This document shows positions 21,772 to 34,845 of a stretch of DNA of 64,000 bases, in pieces. The position numbers were made by a program, and so were the translations under genes. Where the stretch lies: positions 1,800,743 through 1,864,742 of the forward strand of contig NC_051119.1 of NCBI RefSeq assembly GCF_014839805.1, written 5' to 3'. Every line of letters starts with the position of its first letter. The stretch's first letter is position 1. This DNA is from Manduca sexta. Lineage: Eukaryota > Arthropoda > Insecta > Lepidoptera > Sphingidae. The notes beneath the pieces are model-generated. The model saw only the letters and a list, made by a program, of their open reading frames with translations. It searched no databases and was not told the origin of the DNA.

Positions 21772-24700
21772 ATGATACAGTTGTTAGTATTGCTAGTAAT
21801 GGCGGCGGCGTCGGACGCGCATCGCCAACATGGCGGAGGTTTGTGGCGGGAATTGTGATTTATGTGTGGGAAGTGTCGCGGTTAAAGTTATTATGTTACA
21901 GAGATCATTATAACCCAATTTGCAGTATCGGTGCATTGGTCAATAAACCACAAACGGCATAGATATATTGGATGTGTTTTGATCCATTTTTAAATATCGA
22001 TTTTTATTTTTATTTAACAGGAGTTATTTTATCAAATAGTATAATTAAATAAGTGATTTATATTATTAACGAATAAATAATCTATACTTCTGTCTATACT
22101 TTATTATAACAAGCTGAAGAGCTTCTTCATTTGTTTGAACGCGCTAATCTCAGATACTACAGCTTCAAATTGAAAAATTCTTTAAGTATTGGATAACCTA
22201 TTTATGGGCTACATAACATCGCGCTATGACCAAAAGGAGTCAAGCATCAATGAAAAATGTTGACAAAACGGGGTAAATTTATTCCCTTCATTGTATGCGC
22301 TGCGTAAACATTTAAATTTATGCAACAAGCTTGTACGACAGAGTTATATCTTTTAAAAAATAAAGAAAATATATTACAAAAAAATTCCCCGACCGCGATA
22401 ATCCCAAAAACTAACCAACAGATTTCGATAAAAAAAAATATGGATATACTTTGAGACCCTGTGAAGGACACAGGGTACTTTCTATCCCGGGAAAATAGAT
22501 AGCGGGACTTTTATCCCACAAAACTCTTTCACGCGGACGAAGCCAGGAGCAAAAGCTATATAAAATAAATATTAAATGCATACGTAACACTTCGTATACC
22601 GTTGAGACTATCTTAAAAATACTTAAGTTTTTATTTGTCGTCTGATGATAAATTGCGATAGCAGATAAATAATAATCTGCGAAACGTTCACATTTCGATA
22701 CAAACAAAACTGTAGTATTTATTTCGCATATAATGCCTGTTTTGTGGTAGATTACTTGAGCTGTATACCGCAAACATGGTATTTAGGGCAAATAGGAACT
22801 TTTATATAAACTTTTATTACAAAACAAAACTATTGCATAGTCTTATTAAAGAATCCATAAATCTTTAATAAGACAATGCAATATAATAATATCGGATACA
22901 AATTACAATGTGGGGAATTTTGCGTGTTTTGAGATACAAATAATTAAAATTGACTCAGAAATCAAACCACGAACATCAGAATTCGCTATCCATTTCAGTC
23001 CAAGTACCAACATCACTAGACAGATGACCGTGGGGACGAATTAATTGAATTTCTAATGTATTTTTTTCCACTAGCGCCATCTACTGACGGGCCGCTAACA
23101 ACGTCGCCGTCGGGCACTTTCCGAGGATCATGGATGACCACGCGCAAGGGGCAGCGCATAGAGGCCTACAGGGGCGTGAGGTACGCTGAACCGCCCGTGG
23201 GAGAGCTTAGGTTTAAGGTAAGAATAGTTTCAAATATTCCCCTATCAAGCACTCAAAAATTCCCCTGGTACTTTAATTTTCCAAAATATAACAGATAAGC
23301 ATTATGCACCAGCTTGAAGGTGCTCAAAGTCCACAGTAGTAATTTATTATTAGGCCTCTTATTTTCCCCGTACAAATGCCAGACTGACATTGCCAATGCA
23401 GGTGGAGAAATGAGCGGAGTGATGTCCAATTTTCACCCACCCATATCAGGATGTTGAGACATATAAATTATTTACAAACCATTTAAATAAGAAAGTTTAC
23501 GTACCATACCTTATTGACTTTGATTTTTCAAATTAATGAATTGTATCAAATCTGCAATTTAACAATTTACCACATGAACGTTGTTTTTCAATCAAATTAA
23601 ACACCCATATCGTCTTCCAGCCACCGCGACTGATCACACAGTACAAAGATGTAGTAGACGCGACGCAGGAGGGACCTGCATGCCCTCAACCGGTACAGAA
23701 TGACTACCCTGTCGACGAGGACTGTTTGAGGCTGAACGTGTACACACACGGGCATAAGGGGTGAGCGGACGATCGATTTTATATCGTAATAACTTAACCT
23801 AACATATATAGTAATAACATAAATACTGCGGAGGTTGTAAGCCGGTTCTCCCCTGGCAAATTAATCCGTGAATACGTAGCATATCTGATCTCTAAAGGAT
23901 GTAAGTTTAATCCTACTTAATAAATCAAATATAAGTAAAATACATTTGTTCAGAAAAAATATTAATACATAAATTAATATCATAATTATATTCATTGATA
24001 CAGTCAATCATTATTTCATATCTCGTCTAGAGAGTAGAGTCGTATGTAGTCATTAGCCTAATGAGTGGGAAATCCTGTATTAGAATACTATATTTAATTA
24101 TATTTATGGCTCACTATTTCAGTCCTAGTGGCTTTCACATAAAAGGTAGAAGATAAACGCTGTCGCGGACTTTTATTTAAAACTATTTAAGATAAACAAT
24201 CCTATGGTACATCTACTTTGTCTAACTCCAAAGGTTTAGGCAGCGTACGCTAAGATAGCATTTTTTTCCAACTTACTTGATATGTATCGTTATATTATGA
24301 CCAAATTACACAAAATCATTATAAATTCTATTAAATTCTATTCTAGCCTATGTATTATTCTGAAGTATAACCAATATTACAGTAAAGTTACATACAAATC
24401 CGTTCAGTTGTTTTATCGTGAAAGAGTAACAAACATACGTACATACATCCATACTTCCTCACAAACTTTCGCATTTATAATATTAGTAGGATAAACTTGT
24501 CGAAGTGTACCTTGGTGGTCACTGTCTGTCCCTCCATTAGCCAGTTTTGTTGCAGCAAACTCCTGCCAGTGATAATGTACATGCACGCGGGCGGGTTCTA
24601 CTCGGTGTCGGGCCGCAGCGACGTGGCCGGCCCGGACTACCTCCTGGATAGAGACGTGGTGCTCGTGACCATCAACTACAGACTCGGCTCTCTTGGTAAG

Positions 24701-27700
24701 TCAGTCTATTTTTTGTTTATTTTGGACAAATAGTCATATGCATCAACTGGTTCATTAGCTTAATATAGTGTTCACGATTTACAGACAGAATAATAATAAT
24801 CTGCACTGATCACGTAATCATAAAAGGCTTTATGTCAGTACAAAATACACAATTATAACTTAGCAATTGTATATAAACTATTTAAAAGAATTACAAGTCC
24901 CTTCATGAACAGTCAAAGTCACATCAAAGTAAGAGCTATAAGCCATTACAGATACAGATACAGAACTTAATGTTAAAGAAGAAATGGCCGACCCCACATT
25001 GAAGTACTATAAGAGCAGATAGATGATTTGATACTAAAGAAACTAGTTCCATAAACTTTTTCCTTACAACTATTTCTATTCCATACTCTTCCCAGGATTC
25101 TTGAGTACGGGGGACAAACAAGCGCCAGGCAACAATGGTTTCAAGGACCAGGTGATGGCGATGCGCTGGATACAGAGGAACATCGCCGCATTCGGAGGCG
25201 ATCCCAACCTGGTCACCATCACTGGGTACAGTGCTGGCTCCTTCAGCGTGTTCCTTCACATGGTCTCACCCATGTCTAAAGGTATCTTTTGACGCCATAT
25301 TTACTATGTGGATTACTAGATCTTGTATATAAGATCCTGTCTGTGTAAGTATTACCGCGACATCTATACCTGCTGGAAAAAAGGTTTTGAAAGCATATCT
25401 CAGTGTCACAAAGTGTCAGTGTCTACAAATACTTCCTTTTGCTCTCAGTTTGTGACAATTATTATCAGAAAATACCATACACTTAATGAATATCGGTCCA
25501 GTGGCCTTGAAACCGTGACACATAAGCAAACTTTCGCATAAATAATATTGATATACCTTCTCATCTGATCATAAAAATGTCTGAATATGTCTGCCCAGGT
25601 CTGTTCCACCGCGCGATATCCATGAGCGGGTCCCCGGTGTCGCAGATCGTGATCCCTGAGCACCAGCGCCACCTCGCGGAGAGACAAGCGCGTCTGCTCG
25701 GAGTCTCCACCGACTCCTCCAAAGCTATTGTCGACGGACTGAAAACTAAGACTGCTAAGGAACTTGGAGACTCGCTGCTTGGCATGTTTGTAAGTGAATT
25801 CATTAAAATCATTTATTTTTTGTATGGGCGCGGCATTCTCTTTATTCTCTTTCGCTAGTAGTATTCTTATCGAGTAAGCAAATGTTGTCGTGTGACGTTA
25901 ATATAGGTCAGAAAATTAATTCGTACTGCAGATTTCCATGCATTTTGAGGTTACCATTACTATTTTACTACTAGAAGTTTACACGCTCATCGAGGCCCTG
26001 TTCAAATTTTCATACAAACATGTACTTTATTGAAACTATTTTTTGATACGATAGCGTGTAAATTCGTGCTCGGAGCACAGAAGACTATACTGGGCCTGTA
26101 GCTGTTCAGCACCAGGGGAGTGCAACTATTCACGTTGCAGTTTTAGAATCTGAGAATGTCATGCTTCTTTGAATGCTTCAGTATTGTAATTAATATTTAA
26201 TAGGTTTTTCAGCACGATTTAATGATCCCAAAGCATTTAAGTCTTACGTTCTTCTTCGCTCGCCATAACCCAATTATTCCTACAACTACTCAACTTCTTC
26301 CCCTCTTACCATTATACAATATTCAATTGACATCCATTTTCACGTAAGTTGCACCATTTACTTTATTTATAGCGTAAGGCCACTTGCATTACATTTACAT
26401 TCGCGACAATGATGTCGTACAAGCCAATTAGTGTTCAATAACCTGGTAATCAAACCCGAACCTACCACTTGACCTGACAAGTTCTGAACGATCAGTAATT
26501 CTTATTTAGGAGTTTGACTACGACCCCGTCCTCCTCTGGGTGCCGGTAGTGGAAAAGGATTTCGGTCAGGAGCGGTTCCTTACTATGCAGCCGCTTGACG
26601 CCATCCGCCAGGGGAAGATGCACCAAGTCCCCTATATCATCAGCCAGACTAAGGACGAGTTCTTTTGGAAAGCATTCAGTAAGTGTTCATTCTAGGAGTT
26701 TCGCTACGATCCTGTGCTGTTATGGATCCCAGTGGTGGAGAAGGATTTTGGGCAGGAACGGTTCTTGACCATGCAGCCGTTGGATGCTATCCGCCTGGGG
26801 AAGATGCATGCTGTTCCTTATATCATTAGCCAAACTAGGGATGAGTTCTTCAAGAAGGCTTTTTGTGAGTTGAATTTGCTAATTATTTAGGACATTACAG
26901 AGTTGTAAGTAATCACTGCAGCCTAAGAATAATAGGATCGTTAATACGATAGTCAACTCCAGAGATCTAGATCAGGATAAATCATATTAAAAACATAAAA
27001 AGTATTCCCTTATCCGGTAATTGGAAATAGGAAAATTCGTTCAACCAAAAAGTCTGGTGACGTCTTCGAGTAATGGGCTATCGCGTCGCCTACCATCAAG
27101 CGAGCGTCCAGTTCATCTCGCCATTTATGTAAATAAACTCTATAATTTCATAAAGAAGCAGTCAATAGCTATGATATTTACCACTAATATTTTGTTTAGA
27201 TGTTCTCCGAAACGAAACGCTTCTCAAAACCATGAACGAGGAATGGTACCGCATCGCTCCGATCTCTTTCTATCTGAGCCCCAACACAGCGAGGCACGCG
27301 GCTGACCGACTTAAGGAAGCTTATCTAGGTGGGAAGGAACTGGTGAATGACACCAAGACTGCAGACGGCCTTGGGAAGCTGTATAGTGATGCCATCATTG
27401 GATTTGGGGTTCATAGGTGAGATCCTAGAAATTTTTTTTCGAACATTTGTTGGAAAACCATTATCTATCGTAAATCGATTCACTATTTGGAATCTTACTT
27501 TCTATATTCCAGCAAATGAGTGCAGTCACCAGATATGTTATCCTCGATACGGTTCTGGTCTTCAAAGAAAGGAATAGTGATTAAGGGGAATGGGGTGGTT
27601 TATCTAATCTTGTGGATACTCTGGAAAGGCAACAGTAAACAGTCTATTTACGTGGGGTTTTTGTGGGCATTATTTTTACCGTGCATCTCGTGCGTGTACG

Positions 27701-29871
27701 TACCTAAATATGCCTACAACATGGGCATGGGTCAAACATGCGTATGCGACGCGATTCTGCACAGTTATAATGTATTAGTTAAAACAGAATATCCCATATA
27801 GATCCGTCGCGCTCGGTGTTCTACTTGCTACAGAGTCCAGTCCATTGTATTAAAATCTAACAGCTCATGTGATGGGACCCATTCATTTAATTTTATCCGT
27901 GGTGCTTTATAACTAGCTTATCTAGTTGTAAACGTCCCTATCCTTGAGGTTAAATCGCCCCCTTACATCATGATTTTGTCACCCGCATTGCTCTGGAGGG
28001 AAGTGGACAATTAATATTTCCAACTCCTCCCTATCTTTCTATTTGATTAATTTCGTTGCGGGATAAAAACATATTAGTGTTCCCTGAGACTCGGCGAGCT
28101 TCACCGCTCGGTGTCATGCGTGCCACTGCTGATCCTTTACAGGAGTTGTAGTGGTTGGTGTGAGGGCGGGAAAGTCTCGTACAGAGTCCAGTGTCAGTTG
28201 AGCAACCCCGTGTTGCCGTCGCCCCGTCTGCTGTTTGGCCAAAAGCTATACTTTCAAATCACGGTTTTTCCTACAGATTGGTGAATCTGATGGCCCGCTA
28301 TTCTCCCAAGCCTGTGTATTACTACAAGTTCAGCTACATCGGCGATCAAAGCCATTATGTAGATCCCGACACCAAGAAACCAGTCGGTATGTGTTTATAG
28401 AATTATGATATTACTATTCACTGGCTTTCTTATACACTTAAAATCATTCCTGATTAGATAATTGACGTTAGTAGATGGTAGATAGGTATGTTGTAAACTA
28501 TTGTAAGTTTTCGATTCGATAAAACACATTTTATACAATGGGCTCACAAATATGTGCAGTAGCATTTCTAAAATTTAAGGATAGCGATCGCACCTAAATT
28601 ATAAAATATCCCCCATGTAAGGCCGCATTGCACACTTTCCAGTAGCTGGTCACGGGCCCACTCTACTATCCATTTGAAGTATTCTTGCATTCAGCGTAGT
28701 GGACCAAGGTCCAAACCCTCGGTAGCCACATGCCCAGCAGTGAGCCTATACCTCCCTGACTTCCTCTAGGAGCGGCGCACCACGACGACCTGATCTACCT
28801 ATTCGGAGTGACCGCGTCGTTCTCTCTCATCGCGCCCTCCGACAGCGAAGACTCCAAGCTGGTTGACAAGATGACCGCCATTTGGTACAATTTCGCACGC
28901 TACGGGTGAGTTTAGACATATTTATTTATATATGTATGACGAAATAAGCAAGACGCTCTGACAGTGAAGTGACAGGACTACCCATTACAAGAGGCAACAC
29001 CATCCGGACTTAGAATTATAAAACACTGTGGGACATTGCAGTATCATTGACACCTTGACACTTTAGATGAAAAAACTCATAATAACCAAGCTACAATGGT
29101 AAACCGGAATATAAAAGTGCTTCTACATTTTTGATTAGCAGTACGTACATATGCTTATATGTATATCAAGCCATTGTAGTGATAGTATCCAGCCCAACTC
29201 TTGCATACGAGAGACCTACCACCTAGTGAAGGGTAACAAGGGTGTAGGCAGGTTAGGGCAAGGGCGAGGTTCGTGCCTCCCCTATCTTCAACACAAGTAC
29301 ATACTTTTGTATTTTTTTTTACCCGTGCACGGCATAATGTCCCCACTGCACCTGATGGTAAGAGTGGGGTCCAATAGAATGTCGACTGACGAGAGATGAT
29401 TACCCCTCGACACTCGACAAAATTATGCCGGCATGAAACTTATGGCTACGGAAATAGGGTGATCCCGAAACGCAACACACGTACGTGGGCCATTATAGCG
29501 GGTTTTAACACCTAGTGTACGGTGGTCGCTATCCAGGCGAATATAAAATATATCCTACCACGAGCAAATTGTATTATATGTATTTGTGTAAAATTATTGG
29601 GATTACAAGTACAAGTACTTTTTGCATTGCCTCACCCTAAACTGAAAGCTGACTACGCCCTTAAATGATACTCATTATTTAATGATATTTTTTCTTCCGC
29701 AGAGACCCGAACCCCAAGGGCGACACTCCAGAGATCTCAGCCCTCTCGTGGCCAGTTATAAAGCCTGACTCCAGGAAATATCTTCGTATTGAAAAAGACT
29801 TTTCGGTACACGCAAATCTGTTCGAAGATCGGTTCAAAGTTTGGGAAGAACTTTACCCGCTACCGAATTAA
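21772..29871 (+). CDS. Secreted carboxylesterase 1 (alpha/beta-hydrolase, CCE family)
   Basis: Complete, 555 residues. Coding exons: 21772-21838, 23075-23217, 23621-23760, 24556-24695, 25096-25281, 25599-25789, 26510-26678 (7a) or 26696-26864 (7b), 27200-27416, 28277-28386, 28770-28905, 29703-29871. All phases fit. Exon 1 gives a signal peptide ([16 protein letters not shown]). Motifs: EDCL disulfide region near 105; oxyanion HAGGF at 127-131; nucleophile GYSAG with Ser209; acid Glu339 in KDEF; GAAHHDD with His458. It should hydrolyse carboxylic esters outside the cell or in the secretory path; the substrate is unknown. The residue before the serine is Tyr rather than the usual Glu. It resembles the insect venom-carboxylesterase-6 / JHE-like secreted group. 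AATAAA signals follow near 30200-30215. Introns over 300 bases hold repeats (24104-24493, 28012-28177, 29325-29575) and nothing else recognised. Confidence 0.95.
22833..22881. repeat. Near-perfect hairpin in carboxylesterase 1 intron 1
   Basis: TGCATAGTCTTATTAAAGA and its inverted partner TCTTTAATAAGACAATGCA lie around a loop of about 10 bases. One or two mismatches. Confidence 0.8.
24104..24383 (+). repeat. Inverted dispersed repeat, left copy (carboxylesterase 1 intron 3)
   Basis: About 280 bases whose reverse complement recurs at 30721-30967 (GCTCACTATTT, GATATGTATCGTTATATTATG, ACAAAATCATTATAAATT). The adjoining 24384-24493 ends in TTTCGCATTTATAATATTAG, a common tail of moth transposons. 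Confidence 0.8.
26510..26678 (+). CDS. Carboxylesterase 1, exon 7 version a
   Basis: 169 bases, phase 0 in and phase 1 out, translating from [10 protein letters not shown] to [10 protein letters not shown]. Includes the catalytic Glu in KDEF. Ends with GTAAGT. Separated from version b by only 17 bases. From about position 26546 it is closer to exon 7 of carboxylesterase 2 than to version b. Confidence 0.9.
26696..26864 (+). CDS. Carboxylesterase 1, exon 7 version b
   Basis: 169 bases, same phases as version a, translating from [10 protein letters not shown] to [10 protein letters not shown]. The catalytic Glu is kept. Good acceptor (TTCTAG) and donor (GTGAGT). About 77% identical to version a over the last 133 bases by hand count. 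No stop or frameshift, so it is not an obvious dead copy. Confidence 0.9.
28012..28177 (+). repeat. Dispersed repeat, family A, copy 2
   Basis: Same element as 4896-5055, in carboxylesterase 1 intron 8, about 100 bases before exon 9. Confidence 0.8.
29325..29575 (+). repeat. Dispersed repeat, family B copy
   Basis: CCCGTGCACGGCATAATG, GTCGACTGACGAGAGATGAT, GCGGGTTTTAACACC and AATATAAAATATATCCTACC match 8955-9200. Lies in the last intron of carboxylesterase 1. Confidence 0.75.
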
Positions 29872-30239
29872 TATGATTTGAAATTAAGAAAGAATAATTG
29901 ATATGAAATTGAATTACCTATTTGTAATCAAAAAACATATTTGTCTTTGCCAAAATTGATATGATTATTTACATTACGCATATACAGGCTGTTGGAATTA
30001 TTGTGAATTTGTTTCGCCTAATTTCTGATAGGACTGTACCATTATAATTCTCTTTGGGCTTTTTGTTGACACTTATACTGACAGGTAGCTGACAATATAA
30101 GGAGTATCTTAAGCTCAGAACAATGACAAGCAATCTTAAGCTATTTTTAAGTATGATTTTTTTTAATATTCAGCCTCATAGAGTCTGTAATCAAACTGAA
30201 CAAATAAATTCAAATAAAATTAAGAAATCGTATAGGTAA

Positions 30240-30435
30240 GTAATTATTATAAAAAAACTTTTTGTATTGAATAAAATAATAAAGTAAAATGGTTTTTCTT
30301 TACCTTCGCAATATGTCATCACAAACCCATGAATTATGTAATTATTATAAAAAAAACGTTTTATATCAAATAAAATAATGAAAAAAAAATGTTTTTCTTT
30401 ACCTTAGTAATATGTCATCACAAACCCATGCTATA
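30240..30435 (+). repeat. 98-base tandem duplication
   Basis: Two copies starting GTAATTATTATAAAAAAA at 30240 and 30338. Both end with ATATGTCATCACAAACCCAT. Confidence 0.85.
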
Positions 30436-30720
30436 CTTGATCCTTCAAACGATGCCTCATACTAACAGCCTCTTGGAGCTTCATATTTGAGTGAAGCGTC
30501 TCAAGAAAGTATTGGACTGGTCCCTGACTAGGAAATAAACCTTAGTGAGATGCATGGAACAGAACACACAGTGCTTGAGCGAGATAAAAAAGAGAAGAGT
30601 AGTTAAAAGTCGAAGTTGGAATTACCTAGCTAATGACGGACAAGAGACGGGCGGAAAAAATAATAAAAGCAATTAGTCTGAGTCAAACTATATTTTTATT
30701 TCGGCCCAATAAAACTTAAC

Positions 30721-30967
30721 AATAATACTGGTTATACATCAGAATATCACATAGGTTACAATTTATAATGATTTTGTGTAATTTGGTCATAATATAACGA
30801 TACATATCAAGTAAGTCGGAAAAAATGCTATCTTGGTCTACGCTGCCTAAACCGTTGCAGTTAGACAAAGATGATGTACCGTAGGATTGTTTGTCTTAAA
30901 TAGTTTGAGATAAAAGTTCGCGACAGCATGATATATGTGGAAGCCACTATGACCAAAATAGTGAGCC
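30721..30967 (-). repeat. Inverted dispersed repeat, right copy
   Basis: Reverse complement of 24104-24383. The pair encloses exons 4-11 of carboxylesterase 1. Confidence 0.8.
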
Positions 30968-31964
30968 ATTTCTGTCTGTCTATATTATCGATTTTCTCAA
31001 AATCTACTGAACGTTACGTAACGGTTATAAGCTACTTTCTATCCCCGGGAAAATATATAATAAGCTAGTCCTACATAAATAAGAATTAACCAGCGCCTTC
31101 TGATCTAGTGGCAATATTTAGACTGTGGATTAGGAACACCTGGGCTCGATACCCACTTCAACAAGCCGCTAGTCTGACGTCAAAGTCATTTAAGGTTATA
31201 GCTTAAGGTCCATTTTCATACATTTTGTTTCACCTTTAATCTGGGTAACTAAACAAGTATTGACAAGTAAAGAATTTAAATTCACGTCTAGTTAGTGATT
31301 AGTTCTCGCAGTTGAAAGAAAAACGTAAAAATAATTAATATGCATGGATATTTCGGCCTTTAAAATTTAAGGCATCCACATTCAGGAAAATGATTATTTG
31401 AGTTTAATTTTTTTTTAAACCTAACCTAACCTAATTCATATGTTATTTTCAATGTGCGTAAGAAATGTATTGCACTAAACCTTCGTTGAGGGATAACGAC
31501 TATAGGATGATGTTTCCAATAATGTACAAAAGTTTCCTCCAAGAACTGCGAGTCATAATTGGTCACATCACGCGACAAACACTAATCATGAGTAATGGAA
31601 TCTCCACTTGACTCATTGTTGTTTTCCTTAACTATTGACTATTCTTACTTATAGGTAAGTTACTATTCAAGCATAAAGAAAACATTTACCTGTGAAAAAG
31701 CATCAACAACAATTGAAATATTAATATATAAAGCTGAAGAGTTTGTTTGTATGCTCTAATCTCAGGATCAACTTAACTAACTTTATTATCACTAGTAGAA
31801 ACATTACTCTTTACTGTTATGGGACATTTTTTTCCCAGGGAAATATAAGGCGGGACTTCTATCCTAGAAAAATTTATTCACACAGATGGAGCCGCGAGAA
31901 AAATTGTATTAAATAAGTTAATATTTCAAAATTGGTAAATAAGAGAGGGCATAATGAAGTTATT

Positions 31965-32255
31965 TTACTACTGGTGGTACGTCTCTCATATGTGAGAGTC
32001 CTGGGTAGGTACCACCGCAACGTCTCTTTCTGCCGCCAAGCAGCAGTGTATAGTCACTGTTCTGTATCGGTTTGAAGAACATTGTAGCCAGTGTAACTAT
32101 TGGACATAATAAGACTTAACATCTCAGGATGGCGAGCGCAGTGCAATACCAAACATTAATTTATAATTCAAGGTGTTGGATCATTGGATGGTTTTTCTAC
32201 TGTTTATGGGCGGTCGTATCGCTTACTATCAGGCGAACAGCAAGCTCGTCTCGTC
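31965..32255 (+). repeat. Dispersed repeat, family C, copy 1
   Basis: TCTCATATGTGAGAGTCCTG, GGTAGGTACCACCGCAA, CTGCCGCCAAGCAG and ATTGTAGCCAGTGTAA, ending CTTACTATCAGGCGAACAGC. The same element lies at 45060-45345. Confidence 0.8.
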
Positions 32256-33884
32256 ATTCTAAATAATTAAAAAAAATATCTTCAAAACTGAGCCGAATTT
32301 ATTGGATTTTTTATTGATAAAGGAGTTTTCAGAGGACCTTAGGTTATTATAACCCAAAACATGTATTTACGAAGCCAAGGCTATTATACAATGTCAATAT
32401 TTGTTTGCTGTAAACAAAATTTAATATTCACTCTACAAGGGAAAACTAGTTGCAATTCATTATAGCTGTTTCCCAGACTATTTTCCTTAAAACATATTAC
32501 ATATGTATTTACCCAGTAAGCCACGTGCGATCTAATATGTAATATATTTGTTGAGGTATAGGGCGCCTTCCGATTTCGTAGCAACAACGATGCGGTCGCG
32601 CGAGAAAGTAAATCCATATAACAAAGACAAGCAATGTGGTCGCACGGCATCTAGCGGCATATTGAAAAAGCTCTTAGACTAGCTTTGTATACTTTATGGA
32701 ATTACTAAACAGCGGTTACTTTGAAAAATCCCTAAACGTTCGTTTAAGTTTTGCAATGCCCACGTCATAAATATTATAGTCTATTAAGATTTTTATACAT
32801 TGTCTGTGGTGTAGCGGTGCAATACTAGTTTCCAAAAATGTAGTCGACATGTTTCTGTTAAAATTAATAAAAAGTATTTGTTTATAACGCTGCAGATAAT
32901 TTTGAGATTGAATCCCGGAAGATAAGCAAAATACTAACAGGCTTAAGTTTAAGTCTCCGATCTAACTTTATATAGAAACCTAAAACAAACCATGGCTTTT
33001 GGTTTTTCAAAAGTTCGAAGTCGTGAACTATGAGATGCTTAGTTCGATTTCCGGGTCTGATGAAGGGTTAGGATGAGATTATAGACACGTAGAACTCAGC
33101 TTAATTATTTGAGAATTTATGCCCGATATGGCGATGTATATATCCTCTATCACAAGACGGATGGCTATTATAATCTCAGCCAATGAATTATTTAAATCTA
33201 TCTATCCAATAATATTATAAATGAGGTTTGTGAAAATGATTGGATGTTTGTTAGAAGTAAACTCAAAAACAGCTAAACCGACTTAGATAAAATTTAGCAC
33301 ATACATAGATAATGTCATGAATGGACATATAGGCTACTTTTATCACGGTAATTAGCTCCGATGGGGAATAATGGCCTTTTAATCAGATTTTTAAATAGAT
33401 GGCGCTGTTGTAGGGGACGTTATGAATCGTGCCTACAATGTAAATATAATGTTTTATGGACTTTTGTACTCGGAAAGTTTTTTCACACGAGCCAAGCCGC
33501 GAATATCATCTAATAACTATATAAAATCATTGATATTGGCGAAATATTGTTTGCAAGATAGAGAGACGTAAATCTGTCTCTAAAAACAAAAATGATTAAA
33601 TTCATAAATTCATTATCATCTAATACTGTCTATTCTAAGACGGGTATTCCCCTCAAACATTAATATTCGAGCCGATGTGTTAGTAAACATTAATGTTTTT
33701 TCCTTATCGTATCGAGAATAGACTAGCCTTGAACTTGGCAATGATCCTATTATGAAAACAGAGCGCGTCGACACGATAACACAAGTATAGGAAACACTAC
33801 TACCTCACAAATTTTGCGTTTTTTAAGAAAATAGATCTTATTCCATGTTCTTTAAGCCATTAGCAGTCATTCGCGCATGTCAAG

Positions 33885-34095
33885 ATAATGGACTTCAAGA
33901 CACTGTGAGCTCATTCTGCGTAGTTACGACCACCAACAGCTAAAAATATTTAAAAAGTTGTATATTTATAAAATTTAGGTAGATATTGTAACTCTGACTT
34001 TGCGGATGAACAACACCTCAGTCCCCCCCGTGACCATGAAGGCTGCAAAGTCTTCGAAACATCGGGAGAAAAGAAAAATATTAAAACCGCGATAA
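33885..34095 (+). repeat. Dispersed repeat, AAAGTCTTCGAAACATCGGG family
   Basis: Reverse complement of 16088-16300. Contains GACACTGTGAGCTCATTCTG and CAGTCCCCCCCGTGACCATG. Related fragments lie at 36895-36990 and 51790-51970. Confidence 0.7.
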
Positions 34096-34845
34096 AATTC
34101 GTAAAATAGTTTCATTTAAATGTCTAACATTCGCGTAAACTTAAGAAATCATTAAGATAATGGATTTGACTTCATGTCTCTTAAGGTCGCATTTGGTGCA
34201 ACTTCCGTTGACGTGGACGTCCCGCGAAAGTCAAGTCATCTGCTGGCTGTTATTGGTTGCTGAAGTCACTGAAGCAATCGTCCGTTTCATAATGTATTGT
34301 TTACAAGAACGTCTGCGCGACGCCTAAATCCCCCATATAGTTGACTAGTGTAGCACGTTTCGTCCAAGTGCAAAGATTTTCCGAAATAAATGACCCGGAA
34401 TACTTCTCGAAGACAGAATGTAGATGTAATTATGTAGATATGTTATATGTGTATTTATGTATGTATTTCTCTCTTTCTATTCCTCATTTTATAACCATGG
34501 TTATAAACATGGTTGTGTGGAAGACATTGCCTAGAGCGATGAGACCGCCATTTGTACATGTGCCTTTTGTCTCTTTTCTACTTTGTATATTTTTTTCTCT
34601 GTGCTGCAATAAAGAGTCAATAAATAGATAAAGAAATAAATAAATGTAAGTACATTAATCCTTTAGTCTATTTCTCCCAAATTACAACAAATTCAGCGAT
34701 TTCTAACAAACATTAAAAACACCTTCCACAAACCTTTTCATTTATACATTTGCATAATTAGTGTCGGTTTGAGAATAACCCAAGCTGTTGATATAAATGT
34801 GAGTAACTAGTCACCAAGGGTTATTGTGTGTGTGACCATCGCGAG

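Larger units (their letters stand above)
29872..34845. other. Intergenic region between the two carboxylesterases
   Basis: Holds the 98-base tandem repeat (30240-30435), the inverted repeat arm (30721-30967), decayed repeat tails (31000-31080, 31730-31905, 33215-33520), a family C repeat (31965-32255) and a repeat copy at 33885-34095. A weak tRNA-like head lies near 31095-31170 and another near 32805-32920. No gene recognised. Confidence 0.55.
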
